DNA from: an uncultured Peptococcaceae bacterium
Lineage (GTDB): Bacteria; Bacillota; Limnochordia; Darwinibacteriales; Darwinibacteriaceae
NCBI GenBank assembly: GCA_937988745.1
Contig: CALKAR010000174.1
Location: 105,113-169,112 of the forward strand
DNA length: 64,000 nucleotides
Direction: 5' to 3'
Shown here: piece by piece, positions 25,534 to 34,115 of the stretch
Layout of the letters: the number at the start of each line of letters is the position of its first letter
Position numbering within the stretch: position 1 is the stretch's first letter
The notes under the pieces: model-generated
What the model was told of the DNA's origin: nothing
The model's database searches: none
What the model saw: only the letters and a program-made list of their open reading frames with translations
Made by a program: the position numbers and the translations under genes

Positions 25534-25562
25534 AGGATATATGACAGTGCACTGTATGTCTA
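25534..25562 (-). promoter_or_regulatory. Promoter of pckA with a palindromic operator in the spacer
   Basis: Minus strand: TAGACA (-35, 25557-25562), 17-base spacer, TATCCT (-10, 25534-25539). The spacer contains ACAGTGCACTGT (25544-25555), a perfect palindrome on the DNA face where a repressor would exclude RNA polymerase. The rest of 25473-25636 shows nothing else I can name. Confidence 0.5.
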
Positions 25563-25636
25563 CCCTACTGCCCTTACCATCTGTGCAGATAACTTTTACT
25601 CCAGCGTATAAGTTCTTAATTTTTGCGCGAAATCCT

Positions 25637-25921
25637 TTATCGCCAACTGAAATCCACTTGAATGGCTTCCCAGCGGGGATCCGATTCTAGAAAGTTTAAG
25701 AGGGCGCGGAGCTGGCCTTCAATCTGAACTGTATCGTCGCCACACACTGCTGCAGCCAGGGCAGCGCGGCGCCAGAGTTCTTGGTAATCAGATAACTCTA
25801 CTATAGAGGCATTAAAGCGCTGTTTTGCCCTATGAATGTTGCTCTTCACGATGCGGCGCTTCTCTTTCAGTGATGCCGCTGCTGGTATATGAAACTCAAT
25901 TACTAGGCATCCCACGTGCAT
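25637..25921 (-). CDS. ylxP: DUF503 (YlxP-like) protein
   Basis: A 94-residue protein of the YlxP family. HVGCLVIEFHIPAAASLKEKRRIVKS is the diagnostic N-terminus and VELSDYQELWRRAALAAAVCGDD the second block. In Bacillus ylxP sits between infB and rbfA; its molecular function is not established, though a translation-related role is suspected. I use the ATG at 25919-25921 with GGAGTGACGG upstream. It follows mnmA by five bases, so it is likely co-translated with a tRNA-modification gene. Confidence 0.85.
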   Translation of the reverse strand: MHVGCLVIEFHIPAAASLKEKRRIVKSNIHRAKQRFNASIVELSDYQELWRRAALAAAVCGDDTVQIEGQLRALLNFLESDPRWEAIQVDFSWR

Positions 25922-25926
25922 GACCG

Positions 25927-27000
25927 TCACTCCTGGATTACCTTGTCGATGGTTCCACCTCCAAGGCATTTTTCGCCATCATAAAACACCACTGCCTGAC
26001 CTGGCGTGATAGCTCTCTGCGGCTGATGAAATTCAACACGGCAGCCAGTTTCGGTCAGATTGACTGTTACTTCTTGATCAGGCTGGCGGTAGCGGAACTT
26101 CGCAGTGCATGTAAAGCGCGCCGCCGGCGGTTCGCCTGCCACCCAGCTGACTTCTGTGGCTTCGAGACCCTCTGAGTAGAGCGCTGGGTGATCGCCGCCT
26201 TGTGCGACAATCAAGGTGTTTGTATTTAGGTCCTTACCAACCACAAACCACGGTTCACCTGGCCCACCAATGCCCAAACCTTTACGCTGACCTAAAGTAT
26301 GATACATCAAACCGTCGTGATAACCTTTTAATTCACCGTCGATGGAACGGATCTCCCCAGGCTGAGCCGGCAGATATTTACTGAGAAACTCCTTGAAATC
26401 TTTCTCGCCAATAAAGCAGATACCTGTACTATCCTTCTTGTTTGCAGTAGCCAACCCTGCATCTTGGGCGATCTTTCTAACTTCTCGCTTTGTGAGATGC
26501 CCGATCGGAAACAGTGTCTTCGAAAGCTGATCTTGCCCAAGGGTGTACAGAAAATAAGTCTGATCCTTACCCTGATCAGCACCGCGCAGCAGAGTAAACC
26601 CACCATTTTCTCTGCCAATTTGAGCATAATGCCCTGTGGCGAGATAATCGGCCTCAAGCTGCATTGCTCGCTCCAGAAAGGCCTTGAACTTTATTTCTTT
26701 ATTGCACATCACATCAGGATTGGGGGTACGGCCCCGTTTATATTCTTCGAGGAAATAGACGAAGACCTTGTCCCAGTATTCCTTTTCAAAGTTAACAGTA
26801 TAGTAAGGAATTCCGATCTGGTCGCAGACACGCCGCACATCATCATAGTCAAGTTCTGCAGTGCAGACGCCCATTTCGTCGGTGTCATCCCAGTTTTTCA
26901 TGAAGACACCGATCACATCGTAGCCTGCTTCCTTCAAAAGTAGTGCGGCAACGGATGAGTCTACCCCACCGGACATTCCAATAACAACTCGTTCTTTCAT
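25927..27000 (-). CDS. mnmA: tRNA-specific 2-thiouridylase
   Basis: Puts the 2-thio group on the wobble uridine of tRNAs for Lys, Glu and Gln, with ATP and sulfur passed from a cysteine desulfurase. The PP-loop is GMSGGVDSSVAALLL; the nucleophilic and sulfur-accepting cysteines are in NPDVMCNKEIKF and STGICFIGEKDF. YHTLGQRKGLGIGG marks the central domain. The 357-residue length is normal. AGGAGGAAG precedes the ATG. A 7-bp inverted repeat (27020-27034) lies in the leader, resembling an Rrf2-type site. No desulfurase gene is adjacent in this window. Confidence 0.96.
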   Translation of the reverse strand: MKERVVIGMSGGVDSSVAALLLKEAGYDVIGVFMKNWDDTDEMGVCTAELDYDDVRRVCDQIGIPYYTVNFEKEYWDKVFVYFLEEYKRGRTPNPDVMCNKEIKFKAFLERAMQLEADYLATGHYAQIGRENGGFTLLRGADQGKDQTYFLYTLGQDQLSKTLFPIGHLTKREVRKIAQDAGLATANKKDSTGICFIGEKDFKEFLSKYLPAQPGEIRSIDGELKGYHDGLMYHTLGQRKGLGIGGPGEPWFVVGKDLNTNTLIVAQGGDHPALYSEGLEATEVSWVAGEPPAARFTCTAKFRYRQPDQEVTVNLTETGCRVEFHQPQRAITPGQAVVFYDGEKCLGGGTIDKVIQE

Positions 27001-27019
27001 ATCAAAAACTTCCTCCTAC

Positions 27020-27034
27020 TATTCCTGAGGAATA
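27020..27034. promoter_or_regulatory. Inverted repeat in the mnmA leader
   Basis: TATTCCT, one base, AGGAATA: a perfect 7-bp inverted repeat between a likely mnmA -10 (TAATAT on the minus strand, 27036-27041) and the start codon. It is placed to act as a repressor operator. Confidence 0.4.
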
Positions 27035-27042
27035 AATATTAG

Positions 27043-27071
27043 TTGCATCTTTGTGTTGCGAATGTTAGTAT
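27043..27071 (+). promoter_or_regulatory. Promoter of the esterase gene
   Basis: TTGCAT (27043-27048), 17-base spacer, TAGTAT (27066-27071) with an extended TG. It gives a leader of about 25 bases before the ATG at 27104. Confidence 0.6.
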
Positions 27072-27103
27072 TATGTTACCAACGCAGTGAAGGATTGATT
27101 GCA

Positions 27104-27880
27104 ATGACAAACCTTAAAGCCCCGTTCTTACTTCCGGGCGACAGAACTGGATGTCTTTTGCTGCACGGCTTCACAAGTACGCCGGCCGAAGTGCGTCCCC
27201 TGGGAGAAGCGCTTCACCAAGCCGGCTATACAGTCTATGCACCCCTCCTACCCGGTCACGGCACAACTCCTGAAGACTTACAGTCTGTCAAATGCGAGGA
27301 CTGGATTGAAGGAGCTCAGCAGGGTCTAAATTACCTGAAACGACAGTGCAGTAGTGTTGTTGTAATCGGCCATTCTATGGGAGGCCTGTTAGCGCTGCAG
27401 ATGGCTGCTCGCAATCGGGTAAAGGGAGTAGTCACAATCGCGGCTGCCCTGATACCTGCTAACCGGCTTATCAGATTAGCGCGCTTTGCAAAATACTTCA
27501 TTCCCTATCGTGATGCAGAAAAGGGCAACCATCCACCCGAAGTGCAGCAGTATCTGCTGCACTATCATAGGTTTCCCCTAAGTGCTACTGCTGAGCTGCA
27601 TACTCTCACCGTCCAAACTAAAGCTGTTCTGCCCCACATTACTGCACCAGCACTCATCATCCAGACACGCGATGACAGGACTGTTCGTCCCGAAAGCGCA
27701 GAGATTATCTTCAACAAAATCTCTTCTCGCAAGAAAGAATGCTTCTGGTTAGATGAGGGTACACACAATGTTCCTGTTGTTCCGCCCCACAATCAACTGG
27801 TTTTTGCCAAAATTGTCGAGTTTATTTCTGGCGGCAGAAAAACTCATCCTACACGGGAATGGGCTTCGCCTGCAAATTGA
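27104..27880 (+). CDS. Alpha/beta-hydrolase, Est30-like carboxylesterase
   Basis: A 258-residue serine hydrolase. LLLHGFTSTPAEVRPLGEAL is the oxyanion region, VIGHSMGGLLALQMA contains the nucleophile Ser, IIQTRDDRTVRPESA the catalytic Asp and DEGTHNVPV the catalytic His. The short cap and the whole order match monoacylglycerol-lipase/carboxylesterase Est30 enzymes that cleave short-chain esters in the cytoplasm. The start at 27104 fits the promoter at 27043-27071 and a weak AAGGATTG site. The last 37 bases overlap the convergent ABC exporter gene. Confidence 0.88.
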   Translation: MTNLKAPFLLPGDRTGCLLLHGFTSTPAEVRPLGEALHQAGYTVYAPLLPGHGTTPEDLQSVKCEDWIEGAQQGLNYLKRQCSSVVVIGHSMGGLLALQMAARNRVKGVVTIAAALIPANRLIRLARFAKYFIPYRDAEKGNHPPEVQQYLLHYHRFPLSATAELHTLTVQTKAVLPHITAPALIIQTRDDRTVRPESAEIIFNKISSRKKECFWLDEGTHNVPVVPPHNQLVFAKIVEFISGGRKTHPTREWASPAN

Positions 27881-29679
27881 CTGTAGTACAACTCAGCATA
27901 AAAACCGTCTGCCTCCAGGAGCTCAGCATGGGTGCCCTGCTCCACAATTTGCCCATCTCGCACCACTAGAATGCAGTCGGCACCCTGAATGGTAGATAGG
28001 CGGTGGGCGATCACAAAACTTGTACGCCCTTTCATCAGCCGCGCCATCGCCTTCTGAATGAGCAGTTCTGTGCGGGTGTCCACAGAGCTTGTGGCCTCAT
28101 CGAGAATTAAGATGGCAGGATCAGCCAAGATAGCCCGGGCAATTGTGAGCAGTTGACGCTGCCCCTGCGAGATGTTGGCTGCATCCTCACTTAAGATTGT
28201 ATCATATCCTTCCGGCAGAGTACGGATGAAGTGGTCGGCGTGAGCTGCCTTGGCTGCAGCCACAATATTTTCTTCGCTTGCCCCAGGTCTTCCGTAAGCG
28301 ATATTCTCTCGAATAGTCCCGTGGAACAACCATGTATCCTGGAGCACCATGCCAAAGCATGCCCGGAGATCTTCCCGTCTCATCTGCATAATGTTAACAC
28401 CATCGATCGTAATCTCACCACTGTCTACATCGTAGAAACGCATTAGCAGATTTACCAATGTCGTTTTCCCTGCTCCTGTAGGTCCTACGATCGCAATAGT
28501 TTGACCAGGCTCTACCCTTAGGTTTACATCTTTCAAGACTGGTTTTCCAGGCTCGTAGCCGAAGTTCACGTTCTTCAGCTCCACCCGGCCCTTCGGGGTT
28601 TCCACGCGGATGCTGTCAGCCGTATCTTTTGGTTCTTCTTCTGCATCAAGGAGCTCAAAAACCCTTTCGGCAGCAGCAACAGCACCTTGAAGCATGTTGA
28701 GAATATTTGCAGCCTGTGTAATGGGCATCGTGAACTGGCGCGAATACTGCATGAAGGCCTGGATGTCTCCGACTGTGATCTGACCGCGTAAAGCGAAGAT
28801 TCCTCCGACCACACTGATCGCCACATATCCTAGATTCCCTACAAAGCCTATGAGCGGCATCATAACCCCTGATATAAACTGCGCACGCCAGCCATGTTCG
28901 TAGAGTTCCGCGTTTTTCTCGTCAAACTCCGCGAGTGCCTTCTCTTCCAAATCATAGGCCTTGACGACTGTATGCCCTGTGTACATCTCCTCCACATGGC
29001 CATTTAATTCACCTAACCAGCGCTGCTGACCGGCAAAATAACCCTGCGAACGTGACACCACGACTGCGCTGATTGCTGCACTTAAGGGCAGCATCAACAT
29101 AGTGATCAGTGTAAGCAGCGGACTGATGCGCAGCATCATGATAATAACCCCGATTAAAGTGACTGCAGAAGTCACCAGTTGAGTGAGGCCCTGCTGCAGT
29201 GTCTGGCTTACCATATCAACGTCATTAGTCACTCTGCTCAGCAGGTCACCGTGTGGGTTAGAATCGTAATAGCGGAGAGGGAGTTTTGCTAGTTTGTGAT
29301 TGATGGCTTCACGCAGGTCGTAGACTGTTCGCTGCGTCACTCCCGCCATAATATACTGCTGGATATAAGTGAACAAGGCACTTGCGATATACAACACAGC
29401 TAAGGTAATGAGTGTTCTTCCGAGGGCTTCAAAATCAATCACCGCTCCCGGGATGTTCTGCATTTTGGCCAGCGCACCGTCAAACAGTAGAGTCGTTGCA
29501 CGCCCCATGATGCGCGGTGAGAAAATACTGAACAGCGTGCTCAGCAGGGCGGCGGTGGCCACAAAAAGCAGACTCAACCGGTGCGGCTTTAAATACTGAA
29601 GCAGGCGCCGTACTGTTCCGCGGAAATCTTTGGCGCGTTCAAAAGCACCGGCTCTGCCCCTTGGTCCTCCATGTCTCAT
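27844..29679 (-). CDS. Heterodimeric ABC exporter, subunit with canonical ATPase site
   Basis: A 611-residue fused permease-ATPase half-transporter (six membrane segments, residues about 35-330; ATPase about 365-600). Walker A GPTGAGKTTLVNLLMRFYD, signature ISQGQRQLLTIARAI and Walker B ILILDEATSSVDT, with the catalytic Glu present. It overlaps the partner gene upstream by ATGA. The pair corresponds to TM287/288- or BmrCD-like multidrug exporters, in which one site hydrolyses ATP and the other is degenerate. Regulated most likely by the MarR protein at the head of the operon. Substrate unknown. Confidence 0.93.
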   Translation of the reverse strand: MRHGGPRGRAGAFERAKDFRGTVRRLLQYLKPHRLSLLFVATAALLSTLFSIFSPRIMGRATTLLFDGALAKMQNIPGAVIDFEALGRTLITLAVLYIASALFTYIQQYIMAGVTQRTVYDLREAINHKLAKLPLRYYDSNPHGDLLSRVTNDVDMVSQTLQQGLTQLVTSAVTLIGVIIMMLRISPLLTLITMLMLPLSAAISAVVVSRSQGYFAGQQRWLGELNGHVEEMYTGHTVVKAYDLEEKALAEFDEKNAELYEHGWRAQFISGVMMPLIGFVGNLGYVAISVVGGIFALRGQITVGDIQAFMQYSRQFTMPITQAANILNMLQGAVAAAERVFELLDAEEEPKDTADSIRVETPKGRVELKNVNFGYEPGKPVLKDVNLRVEPGQTIAIVGPTGAGKTTLVNLLMRFYDVDSGEITIDGVNIMQMRREDLRACFGMVLQDTWLFHGTIRENIAYGRPGASEENIVAAAKAAHADHFIRTLPEGYDTILSEDAANISQGQRQLLTIARAILADPAILILDEATSSVDTRTELLIQKAMARLMKGRTSFVIAHRLSTIQGADCILVVRDGQIVEQGTHAELLEADGFYAELYYSQFAGEAHSRVG

Positions 29680-31403
29680 GCTAGCTCCTCCTCCCTCAGC
29701 TGTGACGCTGCAATTTCTCGATAAACCGGACAGCTCCGCAGCAGTTCTTCATGCTTACCGCGGCTTACGATGCGTCCACCATCTAGAACCAGAATCTGGT
29801 CAGCATCGAGGATCGTATTGACCCGCTGGGCTACCAAAATCACTGTTTTATCTTTAGCGATTCTGCGGAAAGCAGCCCTGAGCTTAGCGTCAGTCCGGTA
29901 ATCCAGGGCGGAGAAACAGTCATCTAGAAGATAGATGTCTGGCTCACGAACCAAGGCACGAGCGATTGACAGCCGCTGCTTTTGACCTCCCGAAACGTTA
30001 GTCCCTCCTTGACTGATCGGAAAATCAAAGCCTGTTTCTTTTTCAAGAATGAAATCTAGAGCCTGAGCCGCTTCGGCTGCAGTGCGCACCTGATTATGAT
30101 CGGCATCCAGCTTCCCCATGCGGATATTCGAAGCTATCGACCCCGAAAAGAGCTGGGCTCTCTGGGGCACATATCCTATTCTCTCTCGCAGCACACTCTG
30201 TGACATATGGCGCACATCGATCCCATCAATTGTTATTCTGCCTTCATTGACATCATAAAATCGAGGAATCAAGTTAAGGAGTGTGCTCTTGCCAGACCCG
30301 GTTCCGCCGATAATGGCTGTCACCTCACCCGGTTTTGCCGTGAAACTGATATCTCTCAAAACTGGTGCTTCAGCACCAGGATAAGCAAATGAAACATTAT
30401 GAAAAGCGACCCTACCTTCGGATTTGTCAGGCAAAGTGGGATTCACAGGATCAACTATAGAGGGTTCGGTCTCCAGAACTTCATTTATCCGATCAGATGA
30501 AGCGGCCGCACGCGGCAGCATTACGAAGATCATCGAAAGCATGACAAGGGACATCATGATGTGCATCGCATACTGAATGAATGCCATCATATCACCAACT
30601 GCCATTTCACCTAAGTCAATACGGCGGCTTCCAAACCACATAATTCCCACAGCAGTCAAGTTGAGAATCAGGCTTAAGAGCGGCATCAATACAGCCATGA
30701 TGCGGCTCACTCTGAGAGTCGTTTGAGAAAGATCGCTATTTGCGGTTTCAAAGCGTTCCTGTTCGAAATCGACGCGATTGAATGCGCGAATTACCCGTAC
30801 TCCCATCAGCTGTTCGCGTACAACTTGATTAAGCCGGTCAACCTTCTGCTGAATCTTGCGGAACTGCGGCATCACACTGCGGGCCACGACGGCGATTACC
30901 ACTGCCAAGACCGGGAGCAGCGCCAAAAGCATTCCTGCTAGGCGAGGGCTCTTGCCTATCACCATAATTACACCACCAATCGCCATCAGCGGCGCCCTCA
31001 CAACCATCCGAGTGAAGGTCAAGAAAACATGCTGAATCTGGTGCACATCATTTGTGGTACGAGTTATGAGCGAAGCCGTGCCCAGTGAATTGAACTCTTT
31101 CAGCGAAAACGTCTCAGCCTTGGCAAAGACTGCCCGACGCACATCTCGCCCGATAGCCGCAGAAACCTTTGACTCGAGATAACTGCTCCCGACTGCTAAG
31201 ATGGTGCTCACTAAAGCCACAATCAGCATCAGTCCACCTACTCGCCAAATGAGCGGTAGGTTTCCCAATGCGATACCTTGGTCCACAATCTGAGACATTA
31301 AGTTTGGAAGCATTAATTCCGCTAAAGCTTGGGCAAAGACGGATCCAATTACAAGTACAACATACAGCCTATAAGGTTTAACAAAGCGCGCTAGTTTCCA
31401 CAT
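29676..31403 (-). CDS. Heterodimeric ABC exporter, subunit with degenerate ATPase site
   Basis: A 575-residue half-transporter with six membrane segments followed by an ATPase domain. Walker A GGTGSGKSTLLNLIPRFYD and signature VSGGQKQRLSIARAL are good, but Walker B reads IYLLDDCFSALD: the catalytic Glu is replaced by Asp, the usual mark of the non-hydrolysing site of heterodimeric exporters. Its start lies 13 bases inside the 3' end of the MarR gene, and its own stop overlaps the partner gene, so regulator and both subunits are translationally linked. Confidence 0.93.
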   Translation of the reverse strand: MWKLARFVKPYRLYVVLVIGSVFAQALAELMLPNLMSQIVDQGIALGNLPLIWRVGGLMLIVALVSTILAVGSSYLESKVSAAIGRDVRRAVFAKAETFSLKEFNSLGTASLITRTTNDVHQIQHVFLTFTRMVVRAPLMAIGGVIMVIGKSPRLAGMLLALLPVLAVVIAVVARSVMPQFRKIQQKVDRLNQVVREQLMGVRVIRAFNRVDFEQERFETANSDLSQTTLRVSRIMAVLMPLLSLILNLTAVGIMWFGSRRIDLGEMAVGDMMAFIQYAMHIMMSLVMLSMIFVMLPRAAASSDRINEVLETEPSIVDPVNPTLPDKSEGRVAFHNVSFAYPGAEAPVLRDISFTAKPGEVTAIIGGTGSGKSTLLNLIPRFYDVNEGRITIDGIDVRHMSQSVLRERIGYVPQRAQLFSGSIASNIRMGKLDADHNQVRTAAEAAQALDFILEKETGFDFPISQGGTNVSGGQKQRLSIARALVREPDIYLLDDCFSALDYRTDAKLRAAFRRIAKDKTVILVAQRVNTILDADQILVLDGGRIVSRGKHEELLRSCPVYREIAASQLREEELA

Positions 31404-31855
31404 GTACCTTTCCCCATCTCACGAAATTGTTGGACCCGCCGGATCAAACGAATCAGCTCCTGCGTGTCGTCTACACCAAGAAACTCTACCAGTCGGCCAA
31501 CGTGCCTTTCCATTTCGCCGTGTGCCTGGGCAATTAGACGAATGCCTTTTTCTGTCAAACACACCAGCACAGCCCGCCGATCGCTGATGCTGTTTCGGCG
31601 TTCTACGAAGCCTTTTACTTCGAGAGAATTTACTAAGGAAGATACTGTCGGTCGAGCGAGATGGAGCAGCTCACCCAGCTCAGATGGCTGCATTCCATCC
31701 TTTTCTGGATCGCAGCGGTGATACAGATACAACAAGAGATGCATCTCACTGGGTGTAACGGGCAGTTCTGCATCTAAGTCATGCGGCCAGCTGCTTCGTC
31801 GTAGACTTTCTAGAGCTTCAATTAGATTAAGCGCAAGTTCAGATGGACGATGCAT
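31391..31855 (-). CDS. MarR-family transcriptional regulator of the ABC exporter
   Basis: A 154-residue winged-helix dimer. The recognition region reads MQPSELGELLHLARPTVSSLVNSLEVKGFVERR and the wing SISDRRAVLVCLTEKGIRLI. MarR proteins usually repress their own operon and are released by small hydrophobic ligands, often the substrate of the linked exporter. It is the first gene of a three-gene operon with the exporter subunits. The promoter region (31856-31932) contains TTGACA next to the tyrS terminator and A/T-rich imperfect repeats that could be its operator. Confidence 0.92.
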   Translation of the reverse strand: MHRPSELALNLIEALESLRRSSWPHDLDAELPVTPSEMHLLLYLYHRCDPEKDGMQPSELGELLHLARPTVSSLVNSLEVKGFVERRNSISDRRAVLVCLTEKGIRLIAQAHGEMERHVGRLVEFLGVDDTQELIRLIRRVQQFREMGKGTCGN

Positions 31856-31904
31856 AAATTCACCTCAATTAGTTCATCCGTCGAATAATTAGGTAACAAA
31901 ACTA

Positions 31905-31932
31905 TTTTCACCTTAAATGGTCCCAATGTCAA
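31905..31932 (-). promoter_or_regulatory. Probable promoter of the marR-ABC exporter operon
   Basis: Minus strand: a perfect TTGACA at 31927-31932, overlapping the T-tract of the tyrS terminator, followed after 17-18 bases by a poor -10 (AAAATA-like, about 31903-31909). Confidence 0.45.
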
Positions 31933-31964
31933 GAAAAAAGCGCCGGAGAACTCTCTCCGGCGCT
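31931..31964 (-). terminator. Terminator of tyrS
   Basis: An 11-bp GC-rich stem, AGCGCCGGAGA (31939-31949) with TCTCCGGCGCT (31954-31964), followed on the minus strand by a T-run. Confidence 0.9.
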
Positions 31965-31975
31965 TCGAACGAAGG

Positions 31976-33202
31976 TTATTCTAGAACGATCTTGTGGAAA
32001 GTCTTCTTTCCTTTGCGTATGATGAGCTCACCATCGCTGAAGTCGGCTATAGTGACGACTCGGTCCACGTCTTCGACCCGCTCATCAGCAACGTGAACTC
32101 CGCCCTGTTGAATCAGACGGCGGCCTTCACTGCGAGACGAAGCCAAGCCAGTTTTTGTCAAAACGGTGAGAATGTCAATTCCTTCAACAAAATCAGACTC
32201 AGGAAACGCTGTAGACGGCATGTGCTCACTTGAACCGGCACCTCCAAAGAGTGCTCTCGCGGCAGCCTGAGCCTTCTTGGCTTCTTCTTCACCGTGTACC
32301 AGCTTAGTTACCTCATAAGCCAGGATTTCCTTAGCCTTATTGATTTCCGCATCCTTAAGACTGCCTAATCGCCGCACTTCTTCCATGGGTAGGAAGGTCA
32401 GCAGTGCTAAGCAGTTTTCTACATCTTGGTCATCGACATTGCGCAGGTACTGGTAGAAATCATAAGGCGATGTGCGTTCTGGATCAAGCCATACCGTCCC
32501 AGCTTCTGTCTTGCCCATCTTTTTGCCTGTGCTTGTGGTAAGAAGCTTGACAGTAAGGGCGTAGACTGAGGCATTTTCTTCCCGCCGTACCAGCTCATAG
32601 CCTCCTAGAATGTTTGACCACTGGTCGTTGCCCCCCATCTGCAGGCGGCAGTTATACCGGCGGTAGAGCTCGAGGAAGTCATAGGACTGCATCAGCATGT
32701 AGCTGAACTCGAGGAATGTTAAACCTGTCTCCAAACGAGACTTGTAGCACTCTGCAGCTAACATGCGGTTGACAGAAAAGTGGCGCCCAATGTTCCGCAC
32801 AAACTCCAGGAAGCTCATGTCTTTGAACCACTCAAGGTTGTTCACAACTTTGACATCACCGTCATCCAAATCGAGGAAGCGGGAGAACTGCGCCTTAAAG
32901 GCTTCCGCGTTCGCCTCAATTTCTTCCTGTGTCATCATGCGGCGCATGTCGGTTTTGCCAGATGGGTCACCAACCATAGTCGTAGCCCCACCTAAGAGCA
33001 CAATTGGCTTGTGTCCGGCCATGTGCATGTGCTTCATAGCCATGATGGGAATCAGATGCCCTAAGGTCAAGCTACTTGCTGTCGCGTCAAACCCGATGTA
33101 AAAGGTAACCGATTCCTTACCTAAGAGTTCACGCAGCTCTTCAGGATACGTGCTTTGCTCAATAAAACCGCGTTCTTGCAGAATATCATATACGTTGCTC
33201 AC
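31976..33202 (-). CDS. tyrS: Tyrosyl-tRNA synthetase
   Basis: Charges tRNA-Tyr. Class I signatures are FDATASSLTLGHLIP (HIGH equivalent) and KKMGKTEAGTVWLDP (KMSKS equivalent); GGNDQWSNILGGYELVRR is the tyrosine/tRNA site. An S4 RNA-binding domain follows (about 340-408). The 408-residue protein starts at a GTG (33200-33202) with TTGGAGGTG upstream; a longer frame would extend into the leader's T-run and is unlikely. Expression is controlled by the T-box leader at 33228-33462. Confidence 0.95.
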   Translation of the reverse strand: MSNVYDILQERGFIEQSTYPEELRELLGKESVTFYIGFDATASSLTLGHLIPIMAMKHMHMAGHKPIVLLGGATTMVGDPSGKTDMRRMMTQEEIEANAEAFKAQFSRFLDLDDGDVKVVNNLEWFKDMSFLEFVRNIGRHFSVNRMLAAECYKSRLETGLTFLEFSYMLMQSYDFLELYRRYNCRLQMGGNDQWSNILGGYELVRREENASVYALTVKLLTTSTGKKMGKTEAGTVWLDPERTSPYDFYQYLRNVDDQDVENCLALLTFLPMEEVRRLGSLKDAEINKAKEILAYEVTKLVHGEEEAKKAQAAARALFGGAGSSEHMPSTAFPESDFVEGIDILTVLTKTGLASSRSEGRRLIQQGGVHVADERVEDVDRVVTIADFSDGELIIRKGKKTFHKIVLE

Positions 33203-33227
33203 TACAAACACCTCCAAACGACTATAC

Positions 33228-33263
33228 AAAAAAGTTCTCTCGCCAACTTAAGGACGAGAGAAC
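33228..33263 (-). terminator. T-box-controlled terminator
   Basis: GTTCTCTCG (33234-33242) pairs with CGAGAGAAC (33255-33263), followed on the minus strand by six T. The alternative antiterminator would use the T-box core directly upstream. Confidence 0.9.
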
Positions 33264-33462
33264 CCGTGGTACCACCTTAATTCGCGCCGAAGCGCCTCTT
33301 GCCATGATATCGGATGGCATCCCGCAGCAGTTTCCTGCTGGAGCTCAGGAGTGTAATTCGTCGAACCATGTACTGCAGGCTTCGCACCACCCAGCCTGCT
33401 CTCTGGGATTGTAACCATGGCCAACTACTGAATCCGTCAACGCTCGCGACCTATTTACATTT
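33228..33462 (-). promoter_or_regulatory. T-box riboswitch leader of tyrS
   Basis: The transcript contains the T-box core AGGTGGTACCACGG (33264-33278) just before a terminator hairpin. In the Stem I region the sequence GAATTACACTCC places the tyrosine codon UAC (33353-33355) in the specifier-loop position. Uncharged tRNA-Tyr pairing with the specifier and the T-box should stabilise the antiterminator and allow read-through into tyrS. All parts lie in the 292-base gap between fchA and tyrS. Confidence 0.9.
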
Positions 33463-33468
33463 ATCTGA

Positions 33469-33498
33469 ATGATACCACAGCCCTTCCGGCGATGTCAA
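33469..33498 (-). promoter_or_regulatory. Promoter of tyrS
   Basis: Minus strand: perfect TTGACA (33493-33498), 18-base spacer, TATCAT (33469-33474). The -35 overlaps the stop codon of fchA. Confidence 0.75.
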
Positions 33499-34115
33499 CG
33501 GGGCTGTGTGTGCTTGCACATACATTGTTCCACGCCAACTTTGCCTTGATCAGCAGCATAGAGCAGCTCTTTCATCTGCTCCTTGGCCGTTTTGACAAAC
33601 TCTTCATCTTTGATGTATGGCAGATTGATTTCGACGTTATAAGCCGCTCCCTGCACGGCGGCCCAACTGAGCTGCGCAGCAACACAGGCATCTGACACGG
33701 CATTAGGATTACCATGTTCCGCAACATCTCGAGCCAGCTGCAGCAGATCTAAGGCTGTCTGCATAACCTCCAGGGGAACCGCGGCCGCAGTTCGATAGGC
33801 CTCCTGTAATGCCTGAACACGGCGTTCCTTTTCTTCGGGGGTATTTTTGGGCAGTTTGAATGCAGTCATAACCCCGCTAAAAGCATCCGAATCGCGCTGA
33901 ATAAGTTCGCTCAGTTTCTGGGTGAAGACGGCAGCCTGCTTCTGTACTTCAACAAGATGGGCATCTGGTGACTTACGGGTGCTGATCCGAGCTACCATCT
34001 GAATCAAAGCTCCCGCTGCAGCACCTGCTAGAGCCGAAGCGCTTCCTCCCCCTGGAACAGCACTGTCCGAGGCCAGCTCATTTAAAAACTCTCGCAGAGT
34101 TAAATCTAAGAGCAT
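33495..34115 (-). CDS. fchA: Formiminotetrahydrofolate cyclodeaminase / cyclodeaminase-cyclohydrolase family
   Basis: A 206-residue all-helical protein of the cyclodeaminase/cyclohydrolase family. LREFLNELASDSAVPGGGSASALAGAAAGALIQMVA contains the diagnostic PGGGSASA. It should release ammonia from 5-formimino-tetrahydrofolate to give 5,10-methenyl-THF, the last step of histidine breakdown through this route. Context supports this: it is the final gene of the hut operon and starts ten bases inside the 3' end of hutI. Confidence 0.9.
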   Translation of the reverse strand: MLLDLTLREFLNELASDSAVPGGGSASALAGAAAGALIQMVARISTRKSPDAHLVEVQKQAAVFTQKLSELIQRDSDAFSGVMTAFKLPKNTPEEKERRVQALQEAYRTAAAVPLEVMQTALDLLQLARDVAEHGNPNAVSDACVAAQLSWAAVQGAAYNVEINLPYIKDEEFVKTAKEQMKELLYAADQGKVGVEQCMCKHTQPR

